From contig JAEPON010000004.1 of assembly GCA_017642895.1 (NCBI GenBank), positions 248,001 to 312,000 of the forward strand: a stretch of DNA of 64,000 nucleotides, read 5' to 3'. The stretch comes from Roseitalea sp. Its GTDB lineage: Bacteria; Pseudomonadota; Alphaproteobacteria; Rhizobiales; Rhizobiaceae. The notes beneath the pieces were generated by a model. The model searched no databases, was not told where the DNA came from, and saw only the letters and a list, made by a program, of their open reading frames with translations. Of this stretch, positions 43,297 through 51,635 are shown in pieces (within the stretch, counting starts at the first letter, position 1; every line of letters starts with the position of its first letter). The translations under genes and the position numbers were made by a program.

Positions 43297-45161
43297 TGCG
43301 CTTTTGCGTCCCCCGGCGCGATCGGTATCGTCAACTCGGCGACGGCCCCGCCGCAGTCGCCTGACCGCAATGTCCAAGTGCCCCCCAGGGTCTTGGCACG
43401 TTCGTCAATTGAAGCCAAACCCAGCCCCTGTGGCAAGCCTGACGTGTCGTCAAGACCGACGCCATTGTCGGCAATGCGAATGTGTAGCGCGTTCCCGTCA
43501 TTGCGGATTTCGGCCTCGCACCGGGTCGCCGACGCGTGCTTGGCGATGTTGCTCGCCAGCTCCTGGAGCATGCGATAGACGTGCAGCTTGGCATCGGGAG
43601 CAAGGTCGGGCTCACCGCCCGACTGGGTGAGCCGAACCTCGATACCCTGGGCGTTTTCGAGTTCGACAAAGAGGGATTGGATGGCTTCAGACCAGCCCAG
43701 ATGGGACAGGGTGGCCGGATGCAGGTCATGCGAGATCGTTCGCACGCGTTGTACGGTGCGACGCGACAGTTTGGCGGCTGCTTCCATGTCCCGGTGGGTC
43801 AGGTCGGAGGCAGAGCCGCGTTCGAGCAGGCCGGTGATCATGACAAGGTTGTGACCGATGGAATCGTGCAGTTCGGAGGCGACGCGGGCCCGTTCCCGTT
43901 CCTGAAGCCGGGCATAGCGGCGCGCGCTGTCCAGTTCGGTCTGCGCCAGTTCCGCCCTGGCGATCTCGGCATCACGCTGGTGCATGCGGATACGGCTGGC
44001 CAGGGCCAGCGAAAAGACGAGCGCCTCAAAAGCCAACGTGATTTCCAGCAGATGCGGCTGAATCACCCCGAACGGAATGGCCGTGATCGAACTGATCAAC
44101 ACCAGCACGCCGCCAGGCAGCATGACGCCGAGCAAGGGGACGATCAGGATGCGCGCGCTGTGATTGCCGCGAACCAGTTCGACAAGCGTGATCACCACGG
44201 CGGTGACAGGCATCAAAATGACACATAGCAGCAGCGCGGTCTGCGGCAGCCAGTAAGGTGTGATGATGCCGGTCACCAGCATGGCCGCCGCGACCCCCGC
44301 CAGTGCCGCGAGCACGAGGAGCGGCCGCGCTGGCACCGAACCGCCGGCGCTCACCTTCAAGAACTGTCTGATGAACAATGCGCCGAAGATCGTCGTTCCG
44401 GCGAGCCCCAGATTGAGCATCAGGTTCGAAACCGATCGCGGCCAAAGATACAAGGCGCCGACACCGGTCAGATAAAGATCGATGACAAGCAGCGAGACAA
44501 TCGTGACCGCATTGAGTGCGAAAACCCCGTCGCGGGCGACCAGCGAGACCACCAGATTGTAGATCACGATTGCCGCGATGAAGCCGAGCGACAGCGTCCT
44601 GACCAGCCGGCGACGCTCAAAATCGGCGCGGAATGCCTGCGGGTCCCAGGCCTTCAACCCGAACCGGATGGTGGTGGGTTGAACGACGCGAAGAAAACGC
44701 TCGGTTTCCGGTGGCGCCTCTTCAGACAAAAGGAATGCGATGCGCGGCACGGGCAGTGCTTGCCCGGATGAGGCAATGCTGTCGCCGCCGCGTGAGATGA
44801 TCCAATCGTCGGTTCCCGGCCGGCGCTCATAAAGCTCTGCTTCATCAACCATCTTGGTCAGGCTCAGAACCGCTCCCGGCCGCAGGGCCGGCAATGCCAC
44901 CCACACCGGTCCACCCCCTACGCCCGCGCCAGCCGATCGCACCGGGGGGCCGGAAAATGCAAGGCGGCCGCAACAGACCTCGTCAATGGTCAACGCAGCG
45001 TCCGGCTGTTCGATGCGAAACTCGACATCCAGAACGGCCGTGCTGGCGTTTTGCGCGGCAACGGGATTGGCGCCTGCAACCATCATCAGTGCCGCCGCGA
45101 TGCAAAAGATCGCGTGCCGCAGCGTACCCGAGCCGTGTTTGCCCTGCGCCGGTTGCCTCAT
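43293..45161 (-). CDS. 7TM sensor histidine kinase, HisKA_3 type (pair 2)
   Basis: A 622-residue membrane kinase built like pair 1: signal peptide, periplasmic domain of about 150 residues with a CC pair near residue 62, seven transmembrane helices (about 190-390), HisKA_3 helix with phospho-acceptor His432 in ASELHDSIGHN, and ATPase domain (LQELASNIAKHA, IADNGVGLDD, GLGLASI). ATG 45161 is preferred over a TTG ten codons earlier. It is divergent from the small secreted-protein gene at 45294; the shared 132-bp region contains the 20-bp element. Confidence 0.85.
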   Translation of the reverse strand: MRQPAQGKHGSGTLRHAIFCIAAALMMVAGANPVAAQNASTAVLDVEFRIEQPDAALTIDEVCCGRLAFSGPPVRSAGAGVGGGPVWVALPALRPGAVLSLTKMVDEAELYERRPGTDDWIISRGGDSIASSGQALPVPRIAFLLSEEAPPETERFLRVVQPTTIRFGLKAWDPQAFRADFERRRLVRTLSLGFIAAIVIYNLVVSLVARDGVFALNAVTIVSLLVIDLYLTGVGALYLWPRSVSNLMLNLGLAGTTIFGALFIRQFLKVSAGGSVPARPLLVLAALAGVAAAMLVTGIITPYWLPQTALLLCVILMPVTAVVITLVELVRGNHSARILIVPLLGVMLPGGVLVLISSITAIPFGVIQPHLLEITLAFEALVFSLALASRIRMHQRDAEIARAELAQTELDSARRYARLQERERARVASELHDSIGHNLVMITGLLERGSASDLTHRDMEAAAKLSRRTVQRVRTISHDLHPATLSHLGWSEAIQSLFVELENAQGIEVRLTQSGGEPDLAPDAKLHVYRMLQELASNIAKHASATRCEAEIRNDGNALHIRIADNGVGLDDTSGLPQGLGLASIDERAKTLGGTWTLRSGDCGGAVAELTIPIAPGDAKAH

Positions 45162-45194
45162 TGCCGTGAATAGCTCCGATCGGCCGAGCAATCA

Positions 45195-45214
45195 CAATAG
45201 TCATTTGTGCCTAG
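45195..45214 (+). promoter_or_regulatory. Shared 20-bp upstream element, copy 2
   Basis: CAAT-10-GCCTAG, matching the element at 39757-39776 in 15 of 20 positions. It lies 34 bp from the kinase 2 start on one side and 80 bp from the TTG start of the small secreted protein on the other. Confidence 0.35.
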
Positions 45215-45293
45215 GGCGATAAGCGTTCCCGCCAATTGCCGGGTTTTCGGCCCGGGCATAGCGTTTTGCCAATCGAACAATCGGGGGTCGCAC

Positions 45294-45590
45294 TTGTGCG
45301 CACGAACAACAGGCCTGCTTTGCGCGCTGCTGGCGGCCGGCGGATTGAGCGCCATGCCATCGTTCGCGCAATCGTGGGCCTGGGCCGTCTATCATGACGG
45401 TCAGGGCACGATCAGGGTCGCCAACATGGCCGATGTTGCGCCCTCATCGGGCTGGCGTCCCCTGCCGCCCTATACGCATCAGGGCTTGCGCCAGGCACGG
45501 CAGGCGGCGTGCCTTCTGGTCTTGGACGGCGATCTGACGACCAAGCGTTACAAGGCGCCGCAGATCGAACAAGGCGAGTGGCAGTGCTGA
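45294..45590 (+). CDS. Small secreted hypothetical protein
   Basis: A roughly 98-residue protein with a signal peptide (GLLCALLAAGGLSAMPSFAQ, cleavage after the FAQ region) and a short mature part of about 70 residues ending in Cys. The TTG at 45294 is preceded by CGGGGG and is the best start; an earlier in-frame ATG at 45207 would place a non-signal sequence in front. No domain is recognised, and it is not related to the two-Cys pair. It is divergent from kinase 2, so it may be a direct output of that system. Confidence 0.55.
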   Translation: MCARTTGLLCALLAAGGLSAMPSFAQSWAWAVYHDGQGTIRVANMADVAPSSGWRPLPPYTHQGLRQARQAACLLVLDGDLTTKRYKAPQIEQGEWQC

Positions 45591-45698
45591 GCGCTGTTCC
45601 TGCGGCGCAGGAAACGCGAAGCCCGATCCCGGGCTCCCGCGTCGGGGTCGCGTCAACCGATCATGTCCCGGGCGGCCGATGTGGCCGCACCGAAGGTT

Positions 45699-47204
45699 TC
45701 AAAGCCGACCGGGCGGGATGATGACGGTGCCGGCCGCGCACAGGTCGCCCGCCCGGATCAGCCCATGGCCGAAAACATCGTCAAAACCCGGTTCGCCAAG
45801 ATCTTCGGCGACCGCCGTCAGCCGGGATTTCGTCTGCTCATAGGTCACGAGATCGGGATTGTTGGTGCGCAACACGGCCAGCGCTGCGGTCACGAACGGC
45901 GTGGCAAAGGAGGTCCCGGTGCGGGTTCGGGCGCCGCGCACCGACGCCGCGGTCCAGACCTCGACACCGGGGGCGGCAAAATCGATATGCTCGCCGCGCC
46001 CGGCGCGCCGGTAGATGCGTTTGCCATTGTCGATCGCAGTGACGGCAAACACCTGATCATAGGCGGCCGGAAAGGCCGGTTCCGACCTTGGGCCGGCATT
46101 GCCGGCGGCAGCGACAAGCAGGATGCCGCGTTCGTTCAGGCTGCCAACCATGCCTTCCAGCAGCCTATTGGCCGACCCGGCCAGGCTCATATTGATGATC
46201 TGCGCACCGTTGCCGGCCAGTCTGTCCAGTGATCTGACAAGGGTGTAGACATCGCTGCGATCATCGCCGCGATTGCTGCGGTGGAAGGCGTCCACGGCGA
46301 TGATTTCGGCGCCCGGAAGCAAGCCGGGAGAGCGTGTCTGCATCGATCCGACCAAAATGGCCGCAACCGCAGTGCCGTGCTGCCGGCTGGAGCTTGCCAG
46401 CGTCTCTTCCGCAGTGGTCAGCAGCGTCAACTGGCTGTCCTTGAGCGCCTCGTGGTCGGCATTGATACCGGTGTCGATCAAGCCGATGGTGACATCGGCG
46501 ACGCAACGGGCGTTGGCCTTGGGATCCGGCCAGCCGATGAGATTGGGCGCGATGCACCACAGATCCGTGCACCTCGGGGCCTCTCCGGGGCGGTAGAAAT
46601 GGTTGAAATCCGCCTGGCTGCCGGGCTGTACGGCCTCGACCGCGATCCTGGCGTCGTCAAGGTTCGTGCCGCTGGGCACTTCAAGGCGTGTGACGAACGC
46701 ATCCAGCAGCCCGATTTCATCGCGTTGCAGCACGGTGTATCCCAGTGCTTCCAGCGCCGTCACGCTGGCGTCGGTCAAGCCGAGCGCGACGATCTCGGCC
46801 GGTGCGAAATCGGGCAGGGGAGGCGGCGGTGGCGCGGCGGGCCGTGACGGTGTGCGCCGCTGCTGCGAGCGACGCGGCTGTTGGGCGCGGCGCGGCTCGC
46901 GGAAAATGCGAAGCAGGTTGCGGCCGGCCGGACGGTTCGATGATCGCTGGCCGCCGCTGGACCATCCGCTACCGGACGATCCGCCGCTTGAGGCTCCGCC
47001 GTCATCACCATCGTCGCCATCATCTCCGTCATCTCCGTCGTCACCATCGTCCCCGTCATCATCGGCCAGGGCGATCCCCGGCGCGATGTCCGAAAGGGTT
47101 GGCATCACCGCCCACGCCGCCGCCAGACCCGCGATCAGCACCAGGCGCCGGATCGTTTTCCATGGCGCAAAGGCGGTGTCGGACTTGTCTTGAAGAGTGA
47201 ACAT
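45699..47204 (-). CDS. Secreted S8 (subtilisin-like) serine protease with Asp-Gly repeat
   Basis: A 501-residue exported protease. Order of parts: signal peptide to about residue 47 (GIALA), an acidic DDG repeat (48-69), a Ser/Gly-, then Arg/Gln- and Pro-rich linker (70-132), a small helical domain, and the peptidase domain. The catalytic triad is Asp244 (IDTGIN), His276 (RQHGTAV) and Ser432 (GTSFATP), with oxyanion Asn369 (AAGNAG). Four Cys (212, 217, 234 and one near the C-terminus) may form disulfides. The ATG at 47204 follows GGGGGAACC. The gene is divergent from an ECF sigma factor gene, so its expression is probably controlled by that sigma factor. Confidence 0.85.
   Translation of the reverse strand: MFTLQDKSDTAFAPWKTIRRLVLIAGLAAAWAVMPTLSDIAPGIALADDDGDDGDDGDDGDDGDDGDDGGASSGGSSGSGWSSGGQRSSNRPAGRNLLRIFREPRRAQQPRRSQQRRTPSRPAAPPPPPLPDFAPAEIVALGLTDASVTALEALGYTVLQRDEIGLLDAFVTRLEVPSGTNLDDARIAVEAVQPGSQADFNHFYRPGEAPRCTDLWCIAPNLIGWPDPKANARCVADVTIGLIDTGINADHEALKDSQLTLLTTAEETLASSSRQHGTAVAAILVGSMQTRSPGLLPGAEIIAVDAFHRSNRGDDRSDVYTLVRSLDRLAGNGAQIINMSLAGSANRLLEGMVGSLNERGILLVAAAGNAGPRSEPAFPAAYDQVFAVTAIDNGKRIYRRAGRGEHIDFAAPGVEVWTAASVRGARTRTGTSFATPFVTAALAVLRTNNPDLVTYEQTKSRLTAVAEDLGEPGFDDVFGHGLIRAGDLCAAGTVIIPPGRL
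46998..47063 (-). repeat. In-frame Asp-Asp-Gly coding repeat
   Basis: About seven tandem DDG codon triplets directly after the signal peptide of the S8 protease. The codons vary (GAC/GAT, GGC/GGA), so this is protein-level selection or an old expansion, not a recent slippage tract. Calcium binding or a flexible acidic spacer is possible. Confidence 0.8.
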
Positions 47205-47311
47205 GATCGGTTCCCCCACGAACAATGCTGCTTGCGGCGTGTTTCGGATGATGTGTAAACGGGCCTTTCGACATATTATTCCACAACGGCTGAAATTTGT
47301 CGGAGCATGGG

Positions 47312-47809
47312 ATGCCGCATACATTCGGGCAGCAATTGATTGCGCTGCTTCCCAACTTGCGGCGCTTTGCTCTTTCATTGACGCGCTCGGCGGTGACTGC
47401 GGACGATCTGGTGCAGATTACCTGCGAAAAGGCGCTGGCGAACCACGAAAGCTATGCCGAGGGCACCCGGATGGATGCCTGGCTTTTCAGAATCATGAGG
47501 AATGCGTGGATCGATCAGCTCCGCAAGGAAAAGACCGCCGGTCCGAGCGTCGATGTCGATGCATTGCTCAACGTACCGGGAGACGATGGCGCGCGACAGA
47601 CCGAAAGCGTGCTGATGCTCAAGGCGACGCGCGCGGCCATTGCCGAATTGCCCGACGAGCAGCGCGAGGTGCTCGTTCTGGTCTGTATCGAGGAGCTCAG
47701 CTACCAGGAGGCCTCCGACGTGCTTGCCATTCCCATCGGCACCGTGATGAGCCGTCTGGCACGCGCCCGAAAGAAACTTGCGAGCGTGATGGGAATAAAC
47801 GGCGGCTAG
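47312..47809 (+). CDS. ECF-type RNA polymerase sigma factor
   Basis: A 165-residue sigma-70 family factor with region 2 (RRFALSLTRSAVTADDLVQITCEKALAN, DAWLFRIMRNAWIDQLRK) and region 4 (LPDEQREVLVLVCIEELSYQEASDVLAIPIGTVMSRLARARKKL), as in alphaproteobacterial stress or general ECF factors. GGAG six bases before the ATG at 47312 selects the start. The anti-sigma gene follows 32 bp downstream. It is divergent from the S8 protease gene across 107 bp; I could not identify a convincing ECF promoter there. Confidence 0.88.
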   Translation: MPHTFGQQLIALLPNLRRFALSLTRSAVTADDLVQITCEKALANHESYAEGTRMDAWLFRIMRNAWIDQLRKEKTAGPSVDVDALLNVPGDDGARQTESVLMLKATRAAIAELPDEQREVLVLVCIEELSYQEASDVLAIPIGTVMSRLARARKKLASVMGINGG

Positions 47810-47841
47810 CGACGTTGTTCCCGTAATCAAGGGCAAGCAGC

Positions 47842-48627
47842 ATGGAAGAACAATTCAGCGATACCGACCTGATGGCCTATGCCGATGGGGAACTCGATGC
47901 CGATATGCGGGCCGAGATCGCCCGCGCCATCGAGCAGGATGAAGCGCTTGCGGCGCGCCTTGCCATGTTCACGCGAACACGGCAGTCGGCGTCAGAAGCG
48001 TTGGAACCCCTGCTGGAAGCACCGGTGCCGGACGCGCTCGCCAACAGCATTGCGCAAATGGTCGAGCGTCATGAGACGGCGGCGTCATCCGCCACAGAAA
48101 GGGCGGGGGATGGCGTGGACAATGTGGTGGCCTTTGATCGCCGACCGCAAAGGGCCAGGGCGCCGCGCTTCGATCTGGCTCTGGCGGCGTCGGTCGCATT
48201 GGTCGCCGGCGGCGTGATCGGCTATCTGGCATCGCAATGGGAGGGTGCTTCGGCACCATCGGGCATCGTCACCGCCGATCTGGACAATCCCGGACTTCCC
48301 GCTGCGCTGCGCACCGTGCCGTCCGGTGAGGAAACCAGTCTTTCGGGCGGGGACCGGTTCCGCGCCATTGCCTCGTTCCGCGATGAAGCAGGCCATGTCT
48401 GCCGGGAGTTCGAACTTGACGGTGCCGATGCGTCCACCCTTGTCTCGGTGGCCTGCCAGACAGGTGGGCAATGGCGCGTGCAGTTCACGGTGGCTGCTGC
48501 GGGCGCCGATGACGGCTATGCGCCGGCATCGTCTCTTGAAGCGCTCGATGCCTATCTTGCGGCCATCGGGGCGGGCGAACCGCTGTCCGCCGATGACGAG
48601 CGCGAAACGTTGAACCGGTTGCCCTGA
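47842..48627 (+). CDS. Membrane-bound anti-sigma factor
   Basis: A 261-residue protein with an N-terminal anti-sigma-like helical segment (DTDLMAYADGELDADMRAEIARAI), one transmembrane helix near residues 115-132 (LALAASVALVAGGVIGYLA) and a periplasmic C-terminal domain with two Cys. No zinc-binding His-Cys-Cys motif is seen. It is expected to hold the preceding sigma factor at the membrane until a signal removes it. The adjacent secreted protease could be part of its regulation, which is inference. Confidence 0.8.
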   Translation: MEEQFSDTDLMAYADGELDADMRAEIARAIEQDEALAARLAMFTRTRQSASEALEPLLEAPVPDALANSIAQMVERHETAASSATERAGDGVDNVVAFDRRPQRARAPRFDLALAASVALVAGGVIGYLASQWEGASAPSGIVTADLDNPGLPAALRTVPSGEETSLSGGDRFRAIASFRDEAGHVCREFELDGADASTLVSVACQTGGQWRVQFTVAAAGADDGYAPASSLEALDAYLAAIGAGEPLSADDERETLNRLP

Positions 48628-48823
48628 GCCGGCGCCGGCATGCCGCAGTCCACTAGGCATTTTCAAGCTGCCCCGGAAGCGTTCCGGTCCGGAGCGCTGC
48701 GGCGTTGCGTCCAGGCCTCTCAGTCCATCTGATCGAAAAAATGCACAGCGCCGGGAATAGCCGCCCGGCCCGTCCGTTTTCCTGACGTGGTTTCGCACTG
48801 AAACCGAAATGCAGGAGACTGAT

Positions 48824-49921
48824 ATGGACAAGCCAATTGCCCTAAAACCGCATGCGTCTGTTGTGGCAGGCACCATGGCCGCGCTTTCGACCGCGCACTG
48901 GACTTTCACAACGCGCCGCGTCGACCGCAACGACGTTGCGGGACTGTCACGCGGTTTTGCGACCGCGCGGACCGGCGACCTGGTGCTGTGCGAGGTCACC
49001 GAGATCAATCAGCATCGCCGGCTGCAACTGACGACCAAGCGCTACAAGAAAAGCTATGTTGGCGATCTGTTCGTTGCCTGCATCGGCGATCGGTACGCGC
49101 CCGACCAGTATCAGGGGCGCGCCGAGATCACGGCTGGATGCGGCCACCTGCTGGCCGGCGGCGGCGTGGTCGGCACGGTCGAACATGCCCATGAGCGGAT
49201 GGCGCCTCCGACGCAAGTGCGCCCGCTGGGCCTTCTGATCGATGCCGGGGGGCGCGCCATCAACATTTCCCGTTACGGTGTGAAACGGCAGCCGATCCCG
49301 TCCGACATTACGGTGATCGGCGTCTTCGGGGCATCGATGAATGCCGGCAAGACGACAGCCGCGGTGAGCCTCGCCCACGGTCTGTCTCGGGTCGGATACA
49401 ATGTGGCCGGCGCCAAGATCACCGGCACCGGATCGTTCGGCGATTTCGTGGCCTTCGAGGATGCCGGGCTTGCCACGTTCGATTTCACCGATGCCGGCCT
49501 GGCATCGACTTACCGGGTGCCGCTGGCGCGTATCGAAGACGGATTTGAAACCCTTGTCGGCCACGCGGTGGCCGGCGGCGCGCAGATCGTCGTCGCCGAG
49601 ATCGCCGATGGCGTGTTCCAGAAGGAAACCGCGGCCATCCTGCGGGACTCCCGCATCAAGGATCGCATGGACGGCATCCTTTTTGCGGCACCCGACGCGC
49701 TGGGTTCGGTCGGTGGCGTGACGGTGCTCGATGGCTATGGGCTGCGGCCCTTTGCCGTCTCCGGCATGGTCACGCGGTCGCCGCTCGCCGTGCGGGAGGC
49801 AATGGCCGAAACCGGCGTGCCGCACTTGACCCGCGAGCAATTGAGCGATCCGGCATCGATCACAGATCGGGTCCGCCCCTTACTGCGGAGCCCACACGCG
49901 GAGCGACGCGTGGCCGCGTGA
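48824..49921 (+). CDS. P-loop NTPase of unknown function (MobB/BioD/CobQ-like core)
   Basis: A 365-residue protein. The first 160 residues have no recognised fold; then a P-loop VFGASMNAGKTTAAVSLAHGL (about 167-187) introduces a Rossmann-like NTPase with GAKITGTGSFGDF and IVVAEIADGVFQKET. The deviant P-loop with N before AGKT resembles dethiobiotin synthase or MobB-type enzymes. Function is unknown. GGAG seven bases before the ATG sets the start. The 195-bp gap before it holds no gene I can support. It heads a run of four same-strand genes, followed by a 204-bp gap with a hairpin. Confidence 0.6.
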   Translation: MDKPIALKPHASVVAGTMAALSTAHWTFTTRRVDRNDVAGLSRGFATARTGDLVLCEVTEINQHRRLQLTTKRYKKSYVGDLFVACIGDRYAPDQYQGRAEITAGCGHLLAGGGVVGTVEHAHERMAPPTQVRPLGLLIDAGGRAINISRYGVKRQPIPSDITVIGVFGASMNAGKTTAAVSLAHGLSRVGYNVAGAKITGTGSFGDFVAFEDAGLATFDFTDAGLASTYRVPLARIEDGFETLVGHAVAGGAQIVVAEIADGVFQKETAAILRDSRIKDRMDGILFAAPDALGSVGGVTVLDGYGLRPFAVSGMVTRSPLAVREAMAETGVPHLTREQLSDPASITDRVRPLLRSPHAERRVAA

Positions 49922-49963
49922 TCGCCCGTGCGCTGGTGACGGATGGGGCGCGGAAATTCGGAC

Positions 49964-49985
49964 CCTGACGGAATAACCGGTCAGG
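49964..49985 (+). other. Hairpin in the gap before the hydroxylase gene
   Basis: CCTGACGG and CCG-G-TCAGG form an eight-pair stem with one bulged G and an AATAA loop, about 40 bp after the P-loop NTPase gene. No T-tract follows. It may be an attenuator or an mRNA-stabilising structure within the four-gene run. Confidence 0.3.
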
Positions 49986-50125
49986 CGATCCGTTATCCCA
50001 CCAGACCCCGGAAACGGTCGGCCGATGAGGCGCCGACCGCATCCGACCAGGCGCATCGCGGCGGGCCGTCGCGCGGCCGCAAGACCACAAGACCAACCCC
50101 GAAGCCCCACCGAGAGGATGAAATC

Positions 50126-50698
50126 ATGCAGTACTTCAATCGTCTTAAATCCGAAGTCGACCCCAGGCCCTTTCTCGACGAGATCGAGGACGTCAATGAT
50201 GCCTGGGCGCAAGCGACCGGCCGCCAGGACAAGATCAAGGTCCAGCGCGAGGCGCTGGCAATCCCGCTGCGCGGCCTGCGCAAGTCCGCCATCGGCGACC
50301 GCAAGCGTCGCGACGTCCATGAAAGCCGCTGGACCACCGGCTCGGCCCGCTTCGTGCTGGCGCGCCGGTTTCTGGAAGACTTCGCGGTCGAACAGGACGC
50401 CATTCTGGGCCGCGCCAAGATCGTCTGCCTGCCGGCGGGCAAGCGCGTTTATCCGCACATCGATCGCGGTGAATATTATCGCGTGCGCAATCGCTATCAC
50501 TTCGTCCTGAGATCGGCGGACGGTTCTTGGCTGAAGGCCGGTGACGAAGAGGTGCGCATGCGCGAGGGCGAATTGTGGTGGTTCGACAATGACCAGATGC
50601 ACGAAGCCCACAATGATGGTGATCAGGACCGCATTCACATGATCTTCGACATGCTGCCCGGCCATCGCGCCGAGGAAGTGTTCGGCGTCGCTGCCTGA
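50126..50698 (+). CDS. Aspartyl/asparaginyl beta-hydroxylase family protein
   Basis: A 190-residue Fe(II)/2-oxoglutarate dioxygenase. The iron-binding His111-x-Asp113 (YPHIDRGEYY) and the distal His in DQMHEAHN (159/162) are present, with the 2-oxoglutarate Arg likely Arg169 (DRIHMIFD). Length and motifs match bacterial AspH-domain proteins, which hydroxylate side chains of peptides or small molecules; the substrate here is unknown. It is separated by 22 bp from the hydrolase gene that follows, with the ABC exporter behind, so a small modified product may be exported. Confidence 0.8.
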   Translation: MQYFNRLKSEVDPRPFLDEIEDVNDAWAQATGRQDKIKVQREALAIPLRGLRKSAIGDRKRRDVHESRWTTGSARFVLARRFLEDFAVEQDAILGRAKIVCLPAGKRVYPHIDRGEYYRVRNRYHFVLRSADGSWLKAGDEEVRMREGELWWFDNDQMHEAHNDGDQDRIHMIFDMLPGHRAEEVFGVAA

Positions 50699-50720
50699 AC
50701 CAGACAGAAGGACGACAGCC

Positions 50721-51635
50721 ATGGCTTTTGCAACAGCGCATTCAACCATGCCCGACGAAGCGGAAATGGAGGTCGTGTTCCGGCCAGCCGGCGCGGCCGG
50801 GGGTCTTGCATGCTGGCTGGCCTTGCCCGGGCGCATGGCCGTCGATCAGGCGCCGCTGGTGGCGGTGCATGGCATACGCCGCAACGCACGCCAGCAGGCC
50901 GAACTGTTGGCCCGGCGCGCCAGCGCTCTGGGCCGCCCGGTGATCGCGCCCCTGTTCGACCGGGAGACGTGGCCGCGTTATCAGCAGGCGGTCCGGCGCG
51001 GCCGGGCCGACCTGGCGCTGATCGCCTTGATGAAGGCGCTCAAAAAGGAAGGTGTCCGGCAGACCACACGGTTCGAGCTGGCGGGCTTTTCCGGCGGAGC
51101 GCAGTTTGCCCACCGCTTTGCGATGATGCACCCTGAGATGGTCACGCGGCTGACGGTGGCCTCGGCGGGCTGGTACACATTTCCCGACGCGGCGCGCTTT
51201 CCATACGGCCTTTCTTGTCGCAACGCGCCGCCCGACCCTTGGTCGGCGGTGACGGACGACACGATCGGCCGCTTCCTGACGATCCCCGTCCAGGTTTGCG
51301 TGGGTGCGGACGACACACTTCGCGACGCCGGTCTGCGCAGCGGCGAGACGATCGATGCGCAGCAGGGCGCAAACCGGCTGATCCGGGGCATTCGCTGGAC
51401 CAAGGCGTTGCGGCAGGCGACCCAGGCACGTGGCCTGCCGCCGCGCGCCTCTTTCATTGCCCTGTCCGCCTGCGGCCACGATTTCCGGCAGTGTGTCCTG
51501 CGGGGCGGGCTGGACCGGATCATTTTTCCGGACAATGACCGCAAAAGCCCCGTCATTGGCGGCTGCGGCCGGGATTGTTCGGCTTGCGATCGCCCCTGCA
51601 AAGCCGGGATGCGATTGTTGAGGCCGATGCCATGA
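50721..51635 (+). CDS. Alpha/beta hydrolase with C-terminal four-Cys motif
   Basis: A 304-residue hydrolase with a nucleophile elbow AGFSGGAQFAHRF (Ser near residue 134), an AVHGIRRNARQQ oxyanion segment and a late His in ACGHDFRQ. The C-terminal tail carries Cys282, Cys286, Cys289 and Cys293 (C-x3-C-x2-C-x3-C), which is unusual for the fold and could bind zinc or an iron-sulfur cluster. The stop overlaps the ABC gene start by ATGA. Polyhydroxybutyrate-depolymerase-like or esterase roles are possible; no substrate is assigned. Confidence 0.7.
   Translation: MAFATAHSTMPDEAEMEVVFRPAGAAGGLACWLALPGRMAVDQAPLVAVHGIRRNARQQAELLARRASALGRPVIAPLFDRETWPRYQQAVRRGRADLALIALMKALKKEGVRQTTRFELAGFSGGAQFAHRFAMMHPEMVTRLTVASAGWYTFPDAARFPYGLSCRNAPPDPWSAVTDDTIGRFLTIPVQVCVGADDTLRDAGLRSGETIDAQQGANRLIRGIRWTKALRQATQARGLPPRASFIALSACGHDFRQCVLRGGLDRIIFPDNDRKSPVIGGCGRDCSACDRPCKAGMRLLRPMP

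Noticed and set aside
45620..45635. AGCCCG-ATCC-CGGGCT hairpin between the small secreted-protein gene and the convergent protease gene
   Set aside because: Only six pairs and no T-tract on either strand; not enough to call a terminator.
47205..47311. ECF-type promoter in the protease/sigma divergent region
   Set aside because: Several weak GGAAC-like or TGTAAAC-like matches exist, but none has a convincing -10 partner at the right distance.
48650..48656. Third TGCCTAG copy (reverse strand) near the P-loop NTPase gene
   Set aside because: It lacks the CAAT part at the conserved distance, so it does not belong with the paired elements at 39757 and 45195.
48679..48697. GC-rich inverted repeat after the anti-sigma gene
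   Set aside because: The stem leaves almost no loop and there is no T-tract, so I do not call it a terminator.
48640..48732. Thirty-codon open frame before the P-loop NTPase gene, considered as a precursor peptide
   Set aside because: No ribosome site, no leader or core-peptide pattern, and no peptide-modifying enzyme of a known RiPP class apart from the AspH-like protein.
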